Under the pieces are notes generated by a model. That model had not been told where the DNA came from. It made no database searches and saw only the letters and a program-made list of their open reading frames with translations. Made by a program: the position numbers and the translations under genes. This document shows positions 24,135 through 36,300 of a stretch of DNA of 64,000 bases, piece after piece. The first letter of the stretch is position 1; each line of letters starts with the position of its first letter. Source of the stretch: Macrocystis pyrifera (taxonomy: Eukaryota; Sar; Phaeophyceae; Laminariales; Laminariaceae); assembly GCA_031763025.1 (NCBI GenBank), contig JASSKH010000001.1:16159142-16223141 (forward strand), given 5' to 3'.

Positions 24135-24440
24135 ACAAACCGTAGGATTTTTGCTGGGGTTCATGGTCGATGTCCACCGGGACCCGGGACCCGGGGACGA
24201 TAAAGCCCCACATCTCCGAACAAAAAAATCTTCCGAAATCTAGAACAATCTCCAACAGCTCCTCCAACAACTGCCAACGCCAAAAACGGACGCCCCCAGG
24301 GTCGATACCGAGCCCGGGGACGATGAGGCCCCATCTCCGAATTATAAAATTATGTTTAATACTTCCATACATGTAAATCTACCCGGGGACAAAAAAAATA
24401 GACATCCCCCGGGCCGATACCGCCCCGCATGGTGGCCCTT
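24135..24440. repeat. Relative of the 26.3-kb satellite, diverged
   Basis: Contains GGTCGATACCG, CCGGGGACGATGAGGCCCC and a second GGGGACGATAAAGCCCC block. These are the inverse of words found in the tandem units at 26300-26850. Confidence 0.5.
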
Positions 24441-24918
24441 AAGTTTCAATTTAGAGCGGCATATCAACAGTAAAAAAAGCACACAACAACAAATAAATAA
24501 ATACCACCAGGTAGGTAGGTGTTTTCATACTTTTATTACTGAGAGAAACGCACACAGAGCTAGCGCCATGGGCCGAGCCACCATGGCTGTACCGCCACGT
24601 ACGTAGTCATCATATATAATAATTAAGCCTGGAGAGGCCTTTTGACAGGTAGTAGGTGAACGCATTTATATTCCCGATCACTACTAATTAATATTATAGT
24701 GTAAGGCGACAAGCAGTCTATTTCAGTCACCATTCATTCTTGTCCTCCAGGATATTTTCGGACTTCAGGATGAAAGATTACTTCAGGATGAAATGCGAAA
24801 AAAATGGAAATTTCTCTAAAGATATCAAGGAAGCCAACTTCTTTTTTTTTCGTTTCTGGGGTGGGTAGATATCACCACAAGGCGCCACCTCACGGTTTTT
24901 GGGGTCCTTTTTTTCATC

Positions 24919-25225
24919 ATCACCTTTACTTTCCAGCCCACTCGTAGGAGGTTTTACCCTCGACGATCTTCTGGACAAGCCGTGGTCACAGGTGTCGTCC
25001 CTTCTCCCCCCCGGTACGTGCCTTTAGTTTTTATCGCGCATAGGGTTCAGCATTCCCACCGCTCGTCGATAATCATCGAATGTACAGCTAACTCACGCTC
25101 TCGCGCTTTCCGCTAATCAATTTTATGCAAGAAAAAGTCCCTATGAGCATGCACTCGGTGAGACTCGAACTCACGAAATTGATCTTGATAGGCTCGCGGA
25201 CCACCTACCAAGCCACCGGGGACGC
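24919..25225 (-). mobile_element. tRNA-derived SINE, copy 2 (best preserved)
   Basis: Minus strand: CCCCGGTGGCTTGGTAGG (A-box region), then GTGAGTTCGAGTCTCAC, which forms a perfect five-pair T-arm with a B-box. The body follows, through GCTGAACCCTATGCGCGA and CTTGTCCAGAAGATCGTC to about 24919. A tRNA-like head followed by a unique body, repeated at three loci, identifies a SINE transcribed by RNA polymerase III. The source tRNA cannot be assigned. Confidence 0.82.
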
Positions 25226-25851
25226 CGGCTTACCTAGGACCCAGCGTCGCCGTTCACTGTCGCATACGGGTTTTCACCTATATTTCGGCCGTTACCGGTG
25301 CGGGTAAGAATTCGATTTTTCGTTTTTGCGGTAGTGAGAGGCGATGCGAGATCGTAAGACACCAAAAATTCGCGAGGTGGTGGTGCTTTGTGGTGACTTC
25401 TACCCACCCTAGAAATTAAATACCGGTAGGAAAATAAAAAAAAGGTTTCCTTGGTATCTTTTCAGCGATTTCTATACTTTTAGTTTTTTTTAACGTTTCA
25501 TCCTGAAGTAATCTTTCATCCTTAAGTCCGAAAATAGGTATTCTTCCCGTGAGAACGGATATAATAGGAACGGTATAATCGGAGCAGTTGGGAAAGCGAG
25601 ACGAGCCGAGTGGGAGGTGTCGCCCCCGCCCCCTCTCTCTCGTCAGTTCATCGTCCTCCCCCATCATCATCATCTGCACACCTGCCAGAAGATAATATTA
25701 AGACTTTTCAACAACAACACTCTTGATCTCCGCCTACTGCATTTACTCCACGGACTTCAGCATCAATTAAATCAGACACATCATCGCGCTGTTCATCGCA
25801 CATCGTCCGTGTACATCTAACTGTTCGTTACAGTTTATTTCCCCACAGGTG

Positions 25852-26299
25852 TGTAGGGAAATGTAGACTAAAAATGTTACGTAACAAACGCTACATGAAT
25901 TTAAGGCTTATAAACTCGATTTCCACCACATTCTCCCTCACTAAACCTGACTTATCTCTCCTTGCGAGAAAGTCAGGAACCCCGATGAGACTCTGAGTAT
26001 CCAAGTTTTACCTCCGACTTTTCGGTACCGGACTCAGTATGCAATGATCGCATTGCTCTCATCGTTCCTTCCTAGGTGTTTTCTAAGTCAGTGAGTGAGT
26101 TTTACAGGTTCTTGAACATGAGATATTCCCCTTTTTTTTTTCTTTTTTTCGGGGGATGAAGGCGAGAATCGAACCACGGACCTCGCTCTTCAAAATCTCA
26201 CGTCCTGCCGACGACGCCATTGTAGGGAAATGTAGACTAAAAATGTTACGTAACAAACGCTACATGAATTTAAGGCTTATAAACTCGATTTCCACCACA
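25852..26299. mobile_element. TRIM-like element with identical 79-bp terminal direct repeats
   Basis: The repeats 25852-25930 and 26221-26299 are identical over 79 bases, begin TG and end CA, and enclose 290 bases. The 4-base word GGTG precedes the first and follows the second, as expected of a target-site duplication. This is the structure of a terminal-repeat retrotransposon in miniature. The interior has no coding capacity. It ends with a tRNA-like block (26153-26220, minus strand) containing GGTTCGATTCTCGCC. A typical primer-binding site next to the left repeat was not identified. Confidence 0.7.
26153..26220 (-). other. tRNA-like sequence inside the TRIM-like element
   Basis: The minus strand has GGTTCGATTCTCGCC (a B-box match) preceded by GGACGTGAGATTTTGAAGAGC. 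Acceptor and T stems do not pair properly, so a working tRNA is unlikely. Confidence 0.35.
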
Positions 26300-26850
26300 G
26301 GTGGGGTTGAGGTTTCCACACATTGCGGGGCGGTATCGATCCGGGGGATGTCCGTTTTCTCCCCCGGGTTGTTGGAGTTGTAGATGTGGGATTTCTGATC
26401 AAGAGTGGAACCTTGTCGTCCCCGGGTGCAGTGGAACCTCGCTGTTGTCCCATGGGGACACTCTCACCGCGCACTGTCTCCATGAATGAGCCCCAGCCAA
26501 CCATAAATCAGCCCGTGGGCTTGGGGTTTCCACACCTTGCTGGACGGTATCGACTCGGGGGAAGTCCATTTTCGTCTCGGGTTCATTGGAGTAGTATGCA
26601 TACGGAAGAATGTCTGATCCGGGTATGGGACCCTATCGTCCCCGGGCGCCGCTGGCTCCATTAGTCTAAGCCAATCAGTGCCCAGCCTATGGGGGTGGGG
26701 TTTCCACGCCGTGCGGGGCAGTATCGACCTGGGGAATCGACCTTTTGATCCTCGGCTGGTCGGAGTTGCAGCGATATATGGAGGGATTTTTTATCCTGGG
26801 ATGGAACCCTACCCTCCCCGGGTATGGCGGAGTCTCGAGAGCTCTATTCG
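26300..26850. repeat. Tandem array of diverged units, about 170-200 bp
   Basis: Three units each run: GGGGTTTCCAC, CGGGGC/GGACGGTATCGA, GGGG(A/G)A(T/G)GTCC, GGAGTTG/AGTAG, GGAACC/GGGACC, GTCCCCGGG. Then a linker with AGCCAA(C/T)CA and the next GGGTTTCCAC. Starts are near 26302, 26520 and 26695. Relatives occur at 24135-24440 (inverted) and 60880-61110. Confidence 0.7.
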
Positions 26851-29049
26851 GCAATCATCTACAAGCAGCCAGCAGCCTCTGGCGTGGATTTGGCCAACCA
26901 ATCAGCTGCCTGAGTTGGAATGCAACGTTGTAAGTCAGCAGCTAAGCTGGCTAGATGGCTGTCAGAACCGCCTCGAGATTGTGCCACGGCCACGGCTCGG
27001 CGCGACATGGGACCCGGTGTTTTGCTGGCTGTGGTACCCAGCTTCCTTTTCATGGGGCAAGGCGGAGCACAGCTGAAGCGCTCTGGATCCGGCTACACAA
27101 TTAATTACAGACAGACAAACAGACAGACAGAATAGCAACAAACAGCATTTTTTATTTATATAGTAAGATATACCTGGTGGCAGCAAGTACGTACGACCAG
27201 CCAGAGGTTGTACCAAGTACGACATCGAGTTTTTATTTCATTTTTTCCCCCATCCGTCTTCACCCTTCTTTTCTCTCTCCTATCTAGTATATAGCCGTAA
27301 CTCAGATCCGGCGGATCACACAGCAGGCTCCTCTCCCTCCATCCCCCCGCCCTCAACTACGGCATGTACGTGTACCTCATTTTTACCGCGAGAAGGGTCC
27401 GGCACTTACTTTCTTCCCTCGTCGACTCGCGTCGAAAGAAGCATAGCAACATCTGGTATCAGTGTACAACAACATCTGGTACCAGCTGTCTCATGATTTG
27501 TTTACGGATCGGCCGCAATTAAAACACCACAACCACCACCACTACTGGTGTGGAAAAGCCACCCACTCCCCATGGTATATAATCCAGGGTCAACAACTAA
27601 CTAATAGTAGAAGAACGCAACGAGGACAACATCCAAAAACCAGGAATAATAATTAATCCGTGAACTGCCCTGAAAAGTGTACAGCATGAAGTGGGGATTG
27701 TCGGTGCATCTGTCCCGGATGTTCGAAATACAGTTTGGGAAAAAAGGGAACAAGAAAATTCATGATCGGTTTGTTTGCACTGGCACCCTCGTCACGCCCA
27801 GCCAAAGGCTCCGGGTCTTTCCAACACCGACCAAAAAAAGGAGACGCCCGCGCTGTGTCGCGCTGTCTGTCCTCCAGGCCTAGCAACCCCCGCCCCCGGC
27901 CCTCTTCCGCAACGCTTCCTCCCCCTCTCGCTCTCTTCCTTCCCTTTCCCCTACCAACACCACGGCCATGCATGATATGAGTGCACTCGCCCCCCCTTCC
28001 CCGCCCCCACGAATTGCTTCCATGAAGAAACACAACGGTTTCAAGGGACAAACAAGCCTCCATCCGAACAGCCCACCGAACTTTGCAGTAAACACACGCA
28101 CGCCACGCCAAGGGTTTCTTTCGCTACGCGCCCTCCTTCCCTCCCTCTGTAATCTATCAACAACAACAAAATATGGTATCTCCTCCCTCTATAATCGTCC
28201 CCAAGGTATTCGCTTCCACACAAAACTGATTATTGATGATGCATTCATGTACTCTCCCCCCCCCCGCCATCACCGACACACGTGAAAAAAAAAAAGAAGC
28301 ACATCGTAAAAAAGACGAAACAATACATACCATCCATTTTATGTTCGTAATTACGAGACAAAACTACGTACGTGCAAAATCCTGTTGCGCAACTGGTGCG
28401 CGCGGCCACACCACCAGCAACATGACGATCACGACTACCTCGTACATGGTACGCGTGTACGTACGTACTGCGTGTAACTATCACTCACACCAGCACGGTG
28501 ACCACGCCAACAATTACAGTACGTACGACTATTATGCCTACGTGCCTTCGTACTACTGCTGCTGCTATGCGCAACAGCGCACGCTCACACCACCACCAGA
28601 ATCATAACCGCGCCGGACAAAAACGACAGTGAGCACGACCACGACTGACCACAGTGCCTTCGCACCTAACTGCGCGCGACTTACACAAGCATCATGACCA
28701 CGCGAACCTGCAGCGAGTAGGACCAAGCACTACGTACATACTGCTCTCAAGACCGCACCAGAGCATGATAGCCACAGACGCGCATGCGTACCAAAGACAT
28801 GACACAAAAAGATCGTTCCGGCTCAAGAAAAATTAGCCACAACATCCTCGCCATACAGTCCGTACGAAGCCCTGAAAGGGGGGCGTGTTTTTCTCTGCGT
28901 TCAAGCCTCGCTGGAGGTCAAAAACCGGGCGACTTACTATTTTCTTGAGGGGGGGGGGGCGACGGCACATGGTATGTTTTGCAGAGTTACGAATTCGGTG
29001 GCAACACGGCTTGCAACTCTCCTTTTCGGTCTAAAAGCAACGCGCGCCG
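26851..29049. other. No gene recognised
   Basis: Pyrimidine-rich segments (27880-27960, 28120-28160), a simple CAGACAGA run (27107-27131) and GTACGTAC-rich stretches (28360-28560). No domain or exon was seen. Confidence 0.4.
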
Positions 29050-29665
29050 TACATATCTCTAGAGCAAACGCCTCTCGCGACAACTCTGTGTATCTAGTCT
29101 GACTCCAGTTCCCGAGGCTAGAGACAGATAACCCCCCTCTCTTTTTTTTCTCAACCTCGCGCTAGCAACAGAGACAATTCGATCGAGTCCCCCCGACCTT
29201 GAGAAAGCTAGATCTCTCGTCTTAGATGCAAACCCCTCTGCTTGAGACAACTCGATATCCCGTTTGATTCAAAACCTCGCTCGAAACAAACTCGATCCCT
29301 AGATTTTGATGCAGACCCGTGTGCCGGAGACAACCAATTCAAAACCCGGTTTGACACCACCTCGATCCCTCGTTTTGGGCGAATGCCCCTGCTTGGAGAC
29401 AACTCGATCCATCCCTCGTTTTTGATGCAACTCCGTGCCGCATGCACAAGTCGATCTCTCATCTCACGCAAGCCCCCGCGTAAACCCTTGCCTGAGGCAA
29501 CTCGATCTCTCGTTTTGATTCAAAAACTCCCCTGTTTCAGAGATCAAACGACCGCCTCGAGGACAACTCAATCCATCCCTCGCTCGATGCGAAGCCCCCC
29601 GGTTAAGGCAAATCGATTCCTCCTTCGATTCCGAAACACATCTTGAGACAACGCGATCTCTTGTT
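29050..29665. repeat. Minisatellite-like array (GAGACAACTCGATC)
   Basis: The words GAGACAACTCGAT, CCCTCGTTTTGAT and GATGCAAACCCC recur about every 50-70 bases with considerable divergence. It lies about 300 bases downstream of the stop codon of the receiver-peroxiredoxin gene. Confidence 0.65.
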
Positions 29666-29769
29666 GTACCCGGAACGAAGCAAGGAAAGGGTGGGGGGGG
29701 GGGGGGGATCACGGGTTTCGTGGGTAACGAGCAAGGACATTTATTCGGAGAAAAGGGCCGGGCGGGGGA

Positions 29770-29862
29770 GGGGGGGGGGGGGGGGGGGGTACTCATTGTT
29801 GCTTGTTCCTTAGTCTTTCGACCATTGACCACGCATCCCTTTCGAGACAGAGGGCGAGGCGG
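29770..29862 (-). mobile_element. Short 3' end of the poly(C)-tailed non-LTR retrotransposon
   Basis: Next to a G run (29770-29789) lies ACTCATTGTTGCTTG, then GACCATTGACCACGCATCCC and TTTCGAGACAGAG. This matches the last about 70 bases of the element at 45093-47171. Extreme 5' truncation is typical of target-primed reverse transcription. Confidence 0.75.
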
Positions 29863-29960
29863 GGGGCAGCCTCAAGCCATTTACCACTACAAGAGCCACC
29901 CCACTGTAGTCCGAGCACTTCGTCCCCACAACGAAACGTGCAGTCCTCAAGGGTTTCGTC

Positions 29961-30107
29961 TCACAAAGGCGTTATGCCTTGCCGTAGGATAACTTCTTGG
30001 ACCTCTTTGGCCTTGAGCGGCTTCTGCAGCACTGCCAGGGCGCCAGACTCGATACACTCCTCCCCTGCATAGTAGACAGCAGCAGCGGCGGGAAGCACAA
30101 TTAGACG
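29961..30107 (-). CDS. Fusion gene, terminal exon (end of receiver 2, stop)
   Basis: The pyrimidine-rich acceptor CCCTTTTCTTCCCTCGTCGACCAG leads to RLIVLPAA, then EECIESGALAVLQKPLKAKE and TGA at 29961-29963. The conserved Lys is in QKPLK. The switch Ser/Thr position after strand 4 appears to be Pro (IVLPA). Confidence 0.8.
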   Translation of the reverse strand, partial: RLIVLPAAAAVYYAGEECIESGALAVLQKPLKAKEVQEVILRQGITPL

Positions 30108-33100
30108 CTGGTCGACGAGGGAAGAAAAGGGTTCAAGTATTCTCACGATAGAAACGCAGGGCACGAATGATCGGGAGGGAGGGGGGAGGGAGAGTCTGCT
30201 GTGTGGCCCTGGGTCTGACTTACGAATATTGCGGGGGACGATAGTAAACAGGACCTACGACACAAACAATAACCAATATATTTCCTGTTTTTATGAACAA
30301 TATTTGGTCCTGTTTACTATGGCCCCCCGTAAGAGGAGGGAGAGAAATAAAAAGGACGAAAGAAAAGAAACGGGATGGGAGAAAAGAAAGACATGAAGAC
30401 GCGAACCTAACCCAACCCCAAAACGCCCCGAAGGCGTGAAAAGCAGGGTAGCATTTACTGCTATAAGGTATTGTAGGCAATCCCGCTGCTAGTGGGTCAT
30501 CTATAGTCGGTCGAAACAAGTACCTGGTAGCACAAACACGTCGGCTGTTGAGTTCTGACAAACCGAGGGGGCTGAATGATGCTCGGGTTAGCAAGGAGCT
30601 GCGTGATATACTCATGCATGCGTGAGTGCGTCGTCCACGTGTGCTCCACAAATACCTTCAAAAATATTATGCACTCAATATCTACTGTACATCTAGATCC
30701 TAATCCGCCGTTATGACAGGCGTGGCGGCATCTGTACAGGACAGATCCCACTTGGGAAACATGTTCGCGCAGGTGGTACAGGTCTCGCCCGAAAAAAAAT
30801 AGTCAGATCATACAAGAGCAGGCCTTTTCGATCACGCGGTGTGTGTTAGATTGTCCGTTCTACCCAGCTTCATCAATACACCCAGTGTCCGTCCTGATTC
30901 CTTGTCCTAGAGAGATGCTAATTCTGTGGTCACAGACTGTGAGACACAGGAAGACCAAAAAACGAAACACTCGCAAATTCATGGGTTAATTAAGCTCAAG
31001 TAAAGTGCCAGCGTACCGGGTACGAGAACACAGCAACTCAAGCAAGGCCAGGGAATAAGAACAAAAAGACAACAAAATGAAAACAAAAAAAAATCTGAAA
31101 TGAAACAGAAAGCAAATGACGCAGCAAGGTGATCAGAAAGGCTGCTATTTCGGGGGTCCATAGTAAATATGACCAAATATTGTCAGTAAAAATAGGTAAA
31201 TATATAGGTTTTTATGTATACCATAGGTCCTATTAACTATGTATCCCCGTAATAGTAATAGAAGGAAAACATACGTACTCAAGGAGATACAGATAGCTGC
31301 TGCACGGACGGAGCAACACGAAGGAGAGGAAAATACCGGGCTCAGTGGGAATCGATCACGATATCCAAGGTGTGAAATGTTACGGTATGATTCCAAAATC
31401 ATTTGTGTCATTTCATCTGTGAATTAGACCGATTCTAGTATCAACATTTGAAACTCAACTCTTCAAGTTGTGTGATAAAGTGGTATGTATGACGATATCG
31501 CGTGTTCTACATCCAGTCCTCGTGAAGGATAAACAGCGGTATATAGTGCCGGTTGCCTAAATAGTGCCGCTATATATGCGCCAGCTGACAATAGCGGCAC
31601 TATATATGTACAGCGGAAACCGGCACTAACTACTCCGCACATTAACACACTATTACGGGGGACCATAGTAAATAGGACCTAATATTGTTTGTAAAAATAG
31701 GTAAATATATAATTTTTTGTGTGTACCGGAGGTCCTATTAACTATGGTCTCCCGTCATACCACACTGGTGAATCACATCTGTCTGGACTAAGCGATTCCA
31801 CAGGCGCTATAGCGGGCAACCGGCACTACTCCACCGGCACTACGAGCAGTCGATGTCCGTAGTTGTCGTCAACTAACTGCTGTGTGCGCTCCTGGAAAGG
31901 CAGCGAGGGATGAAAAAAAAAAAAAAATTGATTCTTCTTCCGTAGACGACGCTTTTTCGGAGATTTTTTGGTCTCGGTCGCGCCGACGGCGCAGATCTCC
32001 GTCTTCAATTTTATTTTATTATTCAAACCCAAAACGGTCCTTGCCTCTTCGGAGAGAGTGGTTCTGACTACCAACCAGGTACATAGCAAGAAAAACACAA
32101 AACATGTTGCCTCAGGCGCCAGCTGAATTGTATGGACTGCCCGCCTGCCTGCCTGCCTGCCCGCCGCTGCTGAGGGTCCAGCACTCAAGACTCACCCAGT
32201 TTTTCTCGCTCCAGGCTGGACAGCATCACTACCGGTATGTGTTGCAGCTTGCGGTTACCCTTTTCAAGAGGAGACAAGAAAAAGCAAAATCACGGTGTCG
32301 AACGAGAGCAAAAAAAAAAAAAAGAGAAAGAGAGAAAGAGGGGGAGATGGAGACAGAGACAGACGGAGACGGAGACGGAGAGACAGAGAGAGAGTGAGAA
32401 AGTCAGCATTTGTGTCGTTAGCTTTGCCCTTTGGTTTTCGCGGTGGTATTGCTGGTGGTTTTTCGTAGGTTTTACCGTCGGCTTTACCGTGTTGGTATTA
32501 CCGTTAGACTCGCTATTGTTTTTACGTTGGTTTTACCAATACCCACTATCGCGCTGGAAAACATCAATTCCTGCATCAAATCCTACCCCCCCCGCTCTCG
32601 CCTCTCCCTCCCCTCCCCCTCCTTCCTTCCGTCCCTCTCTGCCCTTCTAGGTTTTTGTATCTCGCGTACTTGTTCTACCATCGGTCGTACCTCGACGCAC
32701 GCAACAGCTGGATGCCATTCTTGATCGGCATCAAACTGTCGAGGAGTCCTGCTTTCGGTTTTACCGCCGATTCTACCGTTGGTTTCACCGTTGTCTTTTC
32801 GTCGGCTTTACCGTTGATCTTAATACGGGGAGCCATAGTAAATAGGACAAAATATTGTTCGTAAAAATAGGGAAATATATAGGTTTGTGTGTGCACCTTA
32901 GGTCCTATTTACTGTGGTCCCCCGTATTACCTTTGGCCTGCAAGTCGGCCGCGCGCCTTCAAGGCGCACAATAGCTCAACGCCAACCATGATCGGCGCGA
33001 CAATGTCCAGCAGAGAGAAAGACCTTTCGTGTCCGCGGTTGATCCTACCGTTGGGTTTCCGTCGGTTTTACCGTTGGTTTATTCTACCGTTGGCCTATCG

Positions 33101-33264
33101 TCGGTCGCGCGCACCTTAACGGCCTTCAACAGCTCCATGCCATTCATAATCGGCATGATGATGTCCAGCAGGATCAGGTTCACGCGCTTGGGACTCCTCC
33201 TGAGGATGTCCAAAGCCGTCTGTCCATTCTCCGCGTGCACCGTGCTGTACCTAGAGAGTGAGGC

Positions 33265-33311
<47 letters not shown>

Positions 33312-36300
33312 GAATGGGACATCGAGGCGTTTTTACGACGGGTGCCATATCAAGGAGAGAGCGCGGGCAACAAAAATATCAAACCAGGAACGTGCGCAAG
33401 TATGTACGTCAGATTTTCGTTCTTCGCGTGGTGAATGGTGTTCTACCTGGGGAGCGTGGGGGTGGGATTTTAGGGAGGCGTGCCTGTGGCGGGCGCCATG
33501 TCCCGAAGGATCGCGTACAACACAAAAAAACACAAAAAGGAAAAAAAATATATGATTCCAGACAACAACAAAAAACAAGCAGGAACACAGCAAAATACAC
33601 ACACATGATCACATGATACACGTGTGCGTGTCCCCGTCTTTCTAATGGATTGTGCAGTACCTGGGGAGTGGGCGTGGCATTATATAAGGAGGCGTGATTA
33701 CCGGCCGACATAGCCGTGAGGGAGCGCGCGGGCAACACAAGATGAAATAATACTATTCATATCAACAAGACAGCACTTCAAAACACCACGGAGCTAAGGG
33801 TTAAGTCGACACAAGACACGAAACCTGAAAATATGGAAGTGTGATGAGCTCAAGCTTTATTTTCACCGATCCGCCGGAGGATAAAAATTCATAAAAAAAA
33901 AAAAAAAAATAGTGGCCCTCCGATGAGGCGGTATCCCGATACATGGCGGTCAAAATCGCCATGCGCCACTGGGGAATTGCACTCATAACCCGGAACGAAA
34001 AGTGCGGCTCCCTCCCATAAGGGGGTCATATTGCCCTTTTGCTGGCGCAACCACCGCCTCCTTTCGACCCCTAACACTTACCCTTTTATTTTACCTGAGA
34101 AAACAACACGCCTCGGCTGCAATCGAGGGTTTCGTCGAAGCCCGTTTGTGCAAGAAGCCGCCGCGTGCGATAAAAAATGTGCAAATGATGGAAAAAAAAA
34201 AAAAAAAACAAACAAACAAAAACAAAACACAAAAAAAATCTAATATAATACTACGAGGAAGAGACAAGTAGTACAACGAGGGGGGGAGGCTCGCTCGCAA
34301 TGCGTACCAGTAGGTGCATATTTAGCCACACCTCGTGGACAGACCATGGACTCCCACTTGACGACGTAAATCCTTCAAAAGACAGATATTTTCCTGATCT
34401 GTATGGTCTGTTATGATCTAGCTCATATCCCCGGGTGGGAGCCGAATAGTCTGCATGATCGACAGTAGGACAACCTAGTTCCTGGGTTGGATAAATAGGA
34501 CCTATGGTACACACAAAAGCCTACCAGGTATATATTTCCATATTTTTACAACAATATCTGGTCCTATCTACCACGGTCCCCCATAACATGCAGATCCTGC
34601 ACTACCTCTCGCAGCGGCAGGTGCTTAACTAGATCATCTACTGTAGATGGGTAGATAGATCAGATAGAGTAGATGTGATGCGGAGGCCGCTCTAGGGTAG
34701 TGGTAGGGGTAGTGGTAAGGGACGCAGGTTGTTCTGGCAGCTGGAAAGCAGTGCTTCGCTTCTTATGATTTAGATCTTCTTATTGATGGCGAGAGCTGAG
34801 GAGGCGCTCTGGTAGAGAAGTGAGAGATAGGGGGGCGGGACTCGACGCCCAGGTATACTCGTCCCACCCCACGCCACAAGCTCTCCTAAATTCCTCTTAT
34901 CTGATGTACGCCTACAGAACTTTCCTATGGCTACCGATCGTTCCTCTGCTAATATAAGAACTTCTCACTTCGTGGTCCTATCTGCGTTAAGGAACATTAC
35001 TCCCGTCTAACGGGCTCTCGCCCTAGGGAACATTCCTAAGAGAACGTTACTCTCAACTAACGGAATATCCGCCGGGTTAATCCATTCTTTGGATTATTCT
35101 CGTACTCGTGAGACTACAAGACTGCAACGTATTATCTATATCTATAGCCCATGAATACTCTACTCATATCACATTAGACCACCCTGAACAGTCGTATATG
35201 CAGACCACAAGATGGTCGGAGGGTGATGACAAAGTTCATCCCAAACGGCCAGGAAAAAGGTGGTCGAAGATGCGGCTATTCGAAACAAAAGAAATGAGGC
35301 TATAGATCCCCCCACACCTCGTAATAAGACCCAAACACTACGAAGAGGGGGTTTCGCTGACAACAACCACTGAAAGGGAGACTAAAGCAGAGAGAGAGAC
35401 AGAACTCAAAGCAGAGGTCACAGTAGATCAGATATATCAATGAATAGATCATCACGTGTCCGAGGTGTGCAAGGTTTCCACTTCGGAGGCATTCGGACGT
35501 GGGGTTACTGACGCGAGGTAAAAAAAATCGATGACGTTCTGTGCAGTCCTAAAACCGAGAGGCTTCACGACCAGCCAAAGGGAGTCGGTGCTTGGAAGCA
35601 GAATCCCCCACTCGTAGCAGAGCTGTGATACGTCCAACCCCGAAAAAATGTTTTCAGTATTTCTAAATGTACAGTAGCCACAAACACTCCCTGAATTCTG
35701 TAGCTTCAGATTTTGTCTTCCTCGTATACGGGATGTATATCCTGGATGAGGCCATTTCTATTCATTTTTTTCAATGGATCACTTTCACTTTCCAGCTTGA
35801 CTCGTATTAATAGGAGAGGTTTTACCCTCAGCGGTCTTCTTCTGGACAAGCCGTGGTCACAGACAGGTAGGTGTCGTCCCTTCTCGCCCCCCGGTGCGTG
35901 CCTTCATTTATTGTCGCGCATAGGGTTCAGCATTCCCACTGCTCGCCGATTCTCATCGAAGTAGCCAACTCATGCTTTCGCGCTTTCCGCTAATCAATTT
36001 TTTTTCTCGTTCCAAATTGTCAACACGCTGATAAAAATCAGCTCGTGCGACGATAGACGCTCGATCTCGACATCGACTCAGCCCACGGCCAACCTGCTTG
36101 GTGTCGGGCAAGGACAACGAGTATAGATGACGGCCTCGAAGATGTCAGATGGATCTATGGTCTAGGGGGCGAGAGCTTGCCGGCGGTGTCTTGCAGTATC
36201 CTCCCAAACCTGAAAAAAAAGTCTTTTTTTCGTCATTCGAAACGGATCGAGAATTTTTGTCATTTGTTTGGTACCAGGAGTGGCTAATTGCTTATTTAAC

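Noticed and set aside
26156..27080. Several frames of 60-130 codons in the satellite region
   Set aside because: They repeat with the tandem units and are best explained by the repeat itself.
31800..31900. Minus-strand stretch QLVDDNYGHRLLVV as a receiver exon
   Set aside because: It contains VDD by chance, overlaps the end of the AGTGCCGGT element, and its possible donors do not match the neighbouring exon phases.
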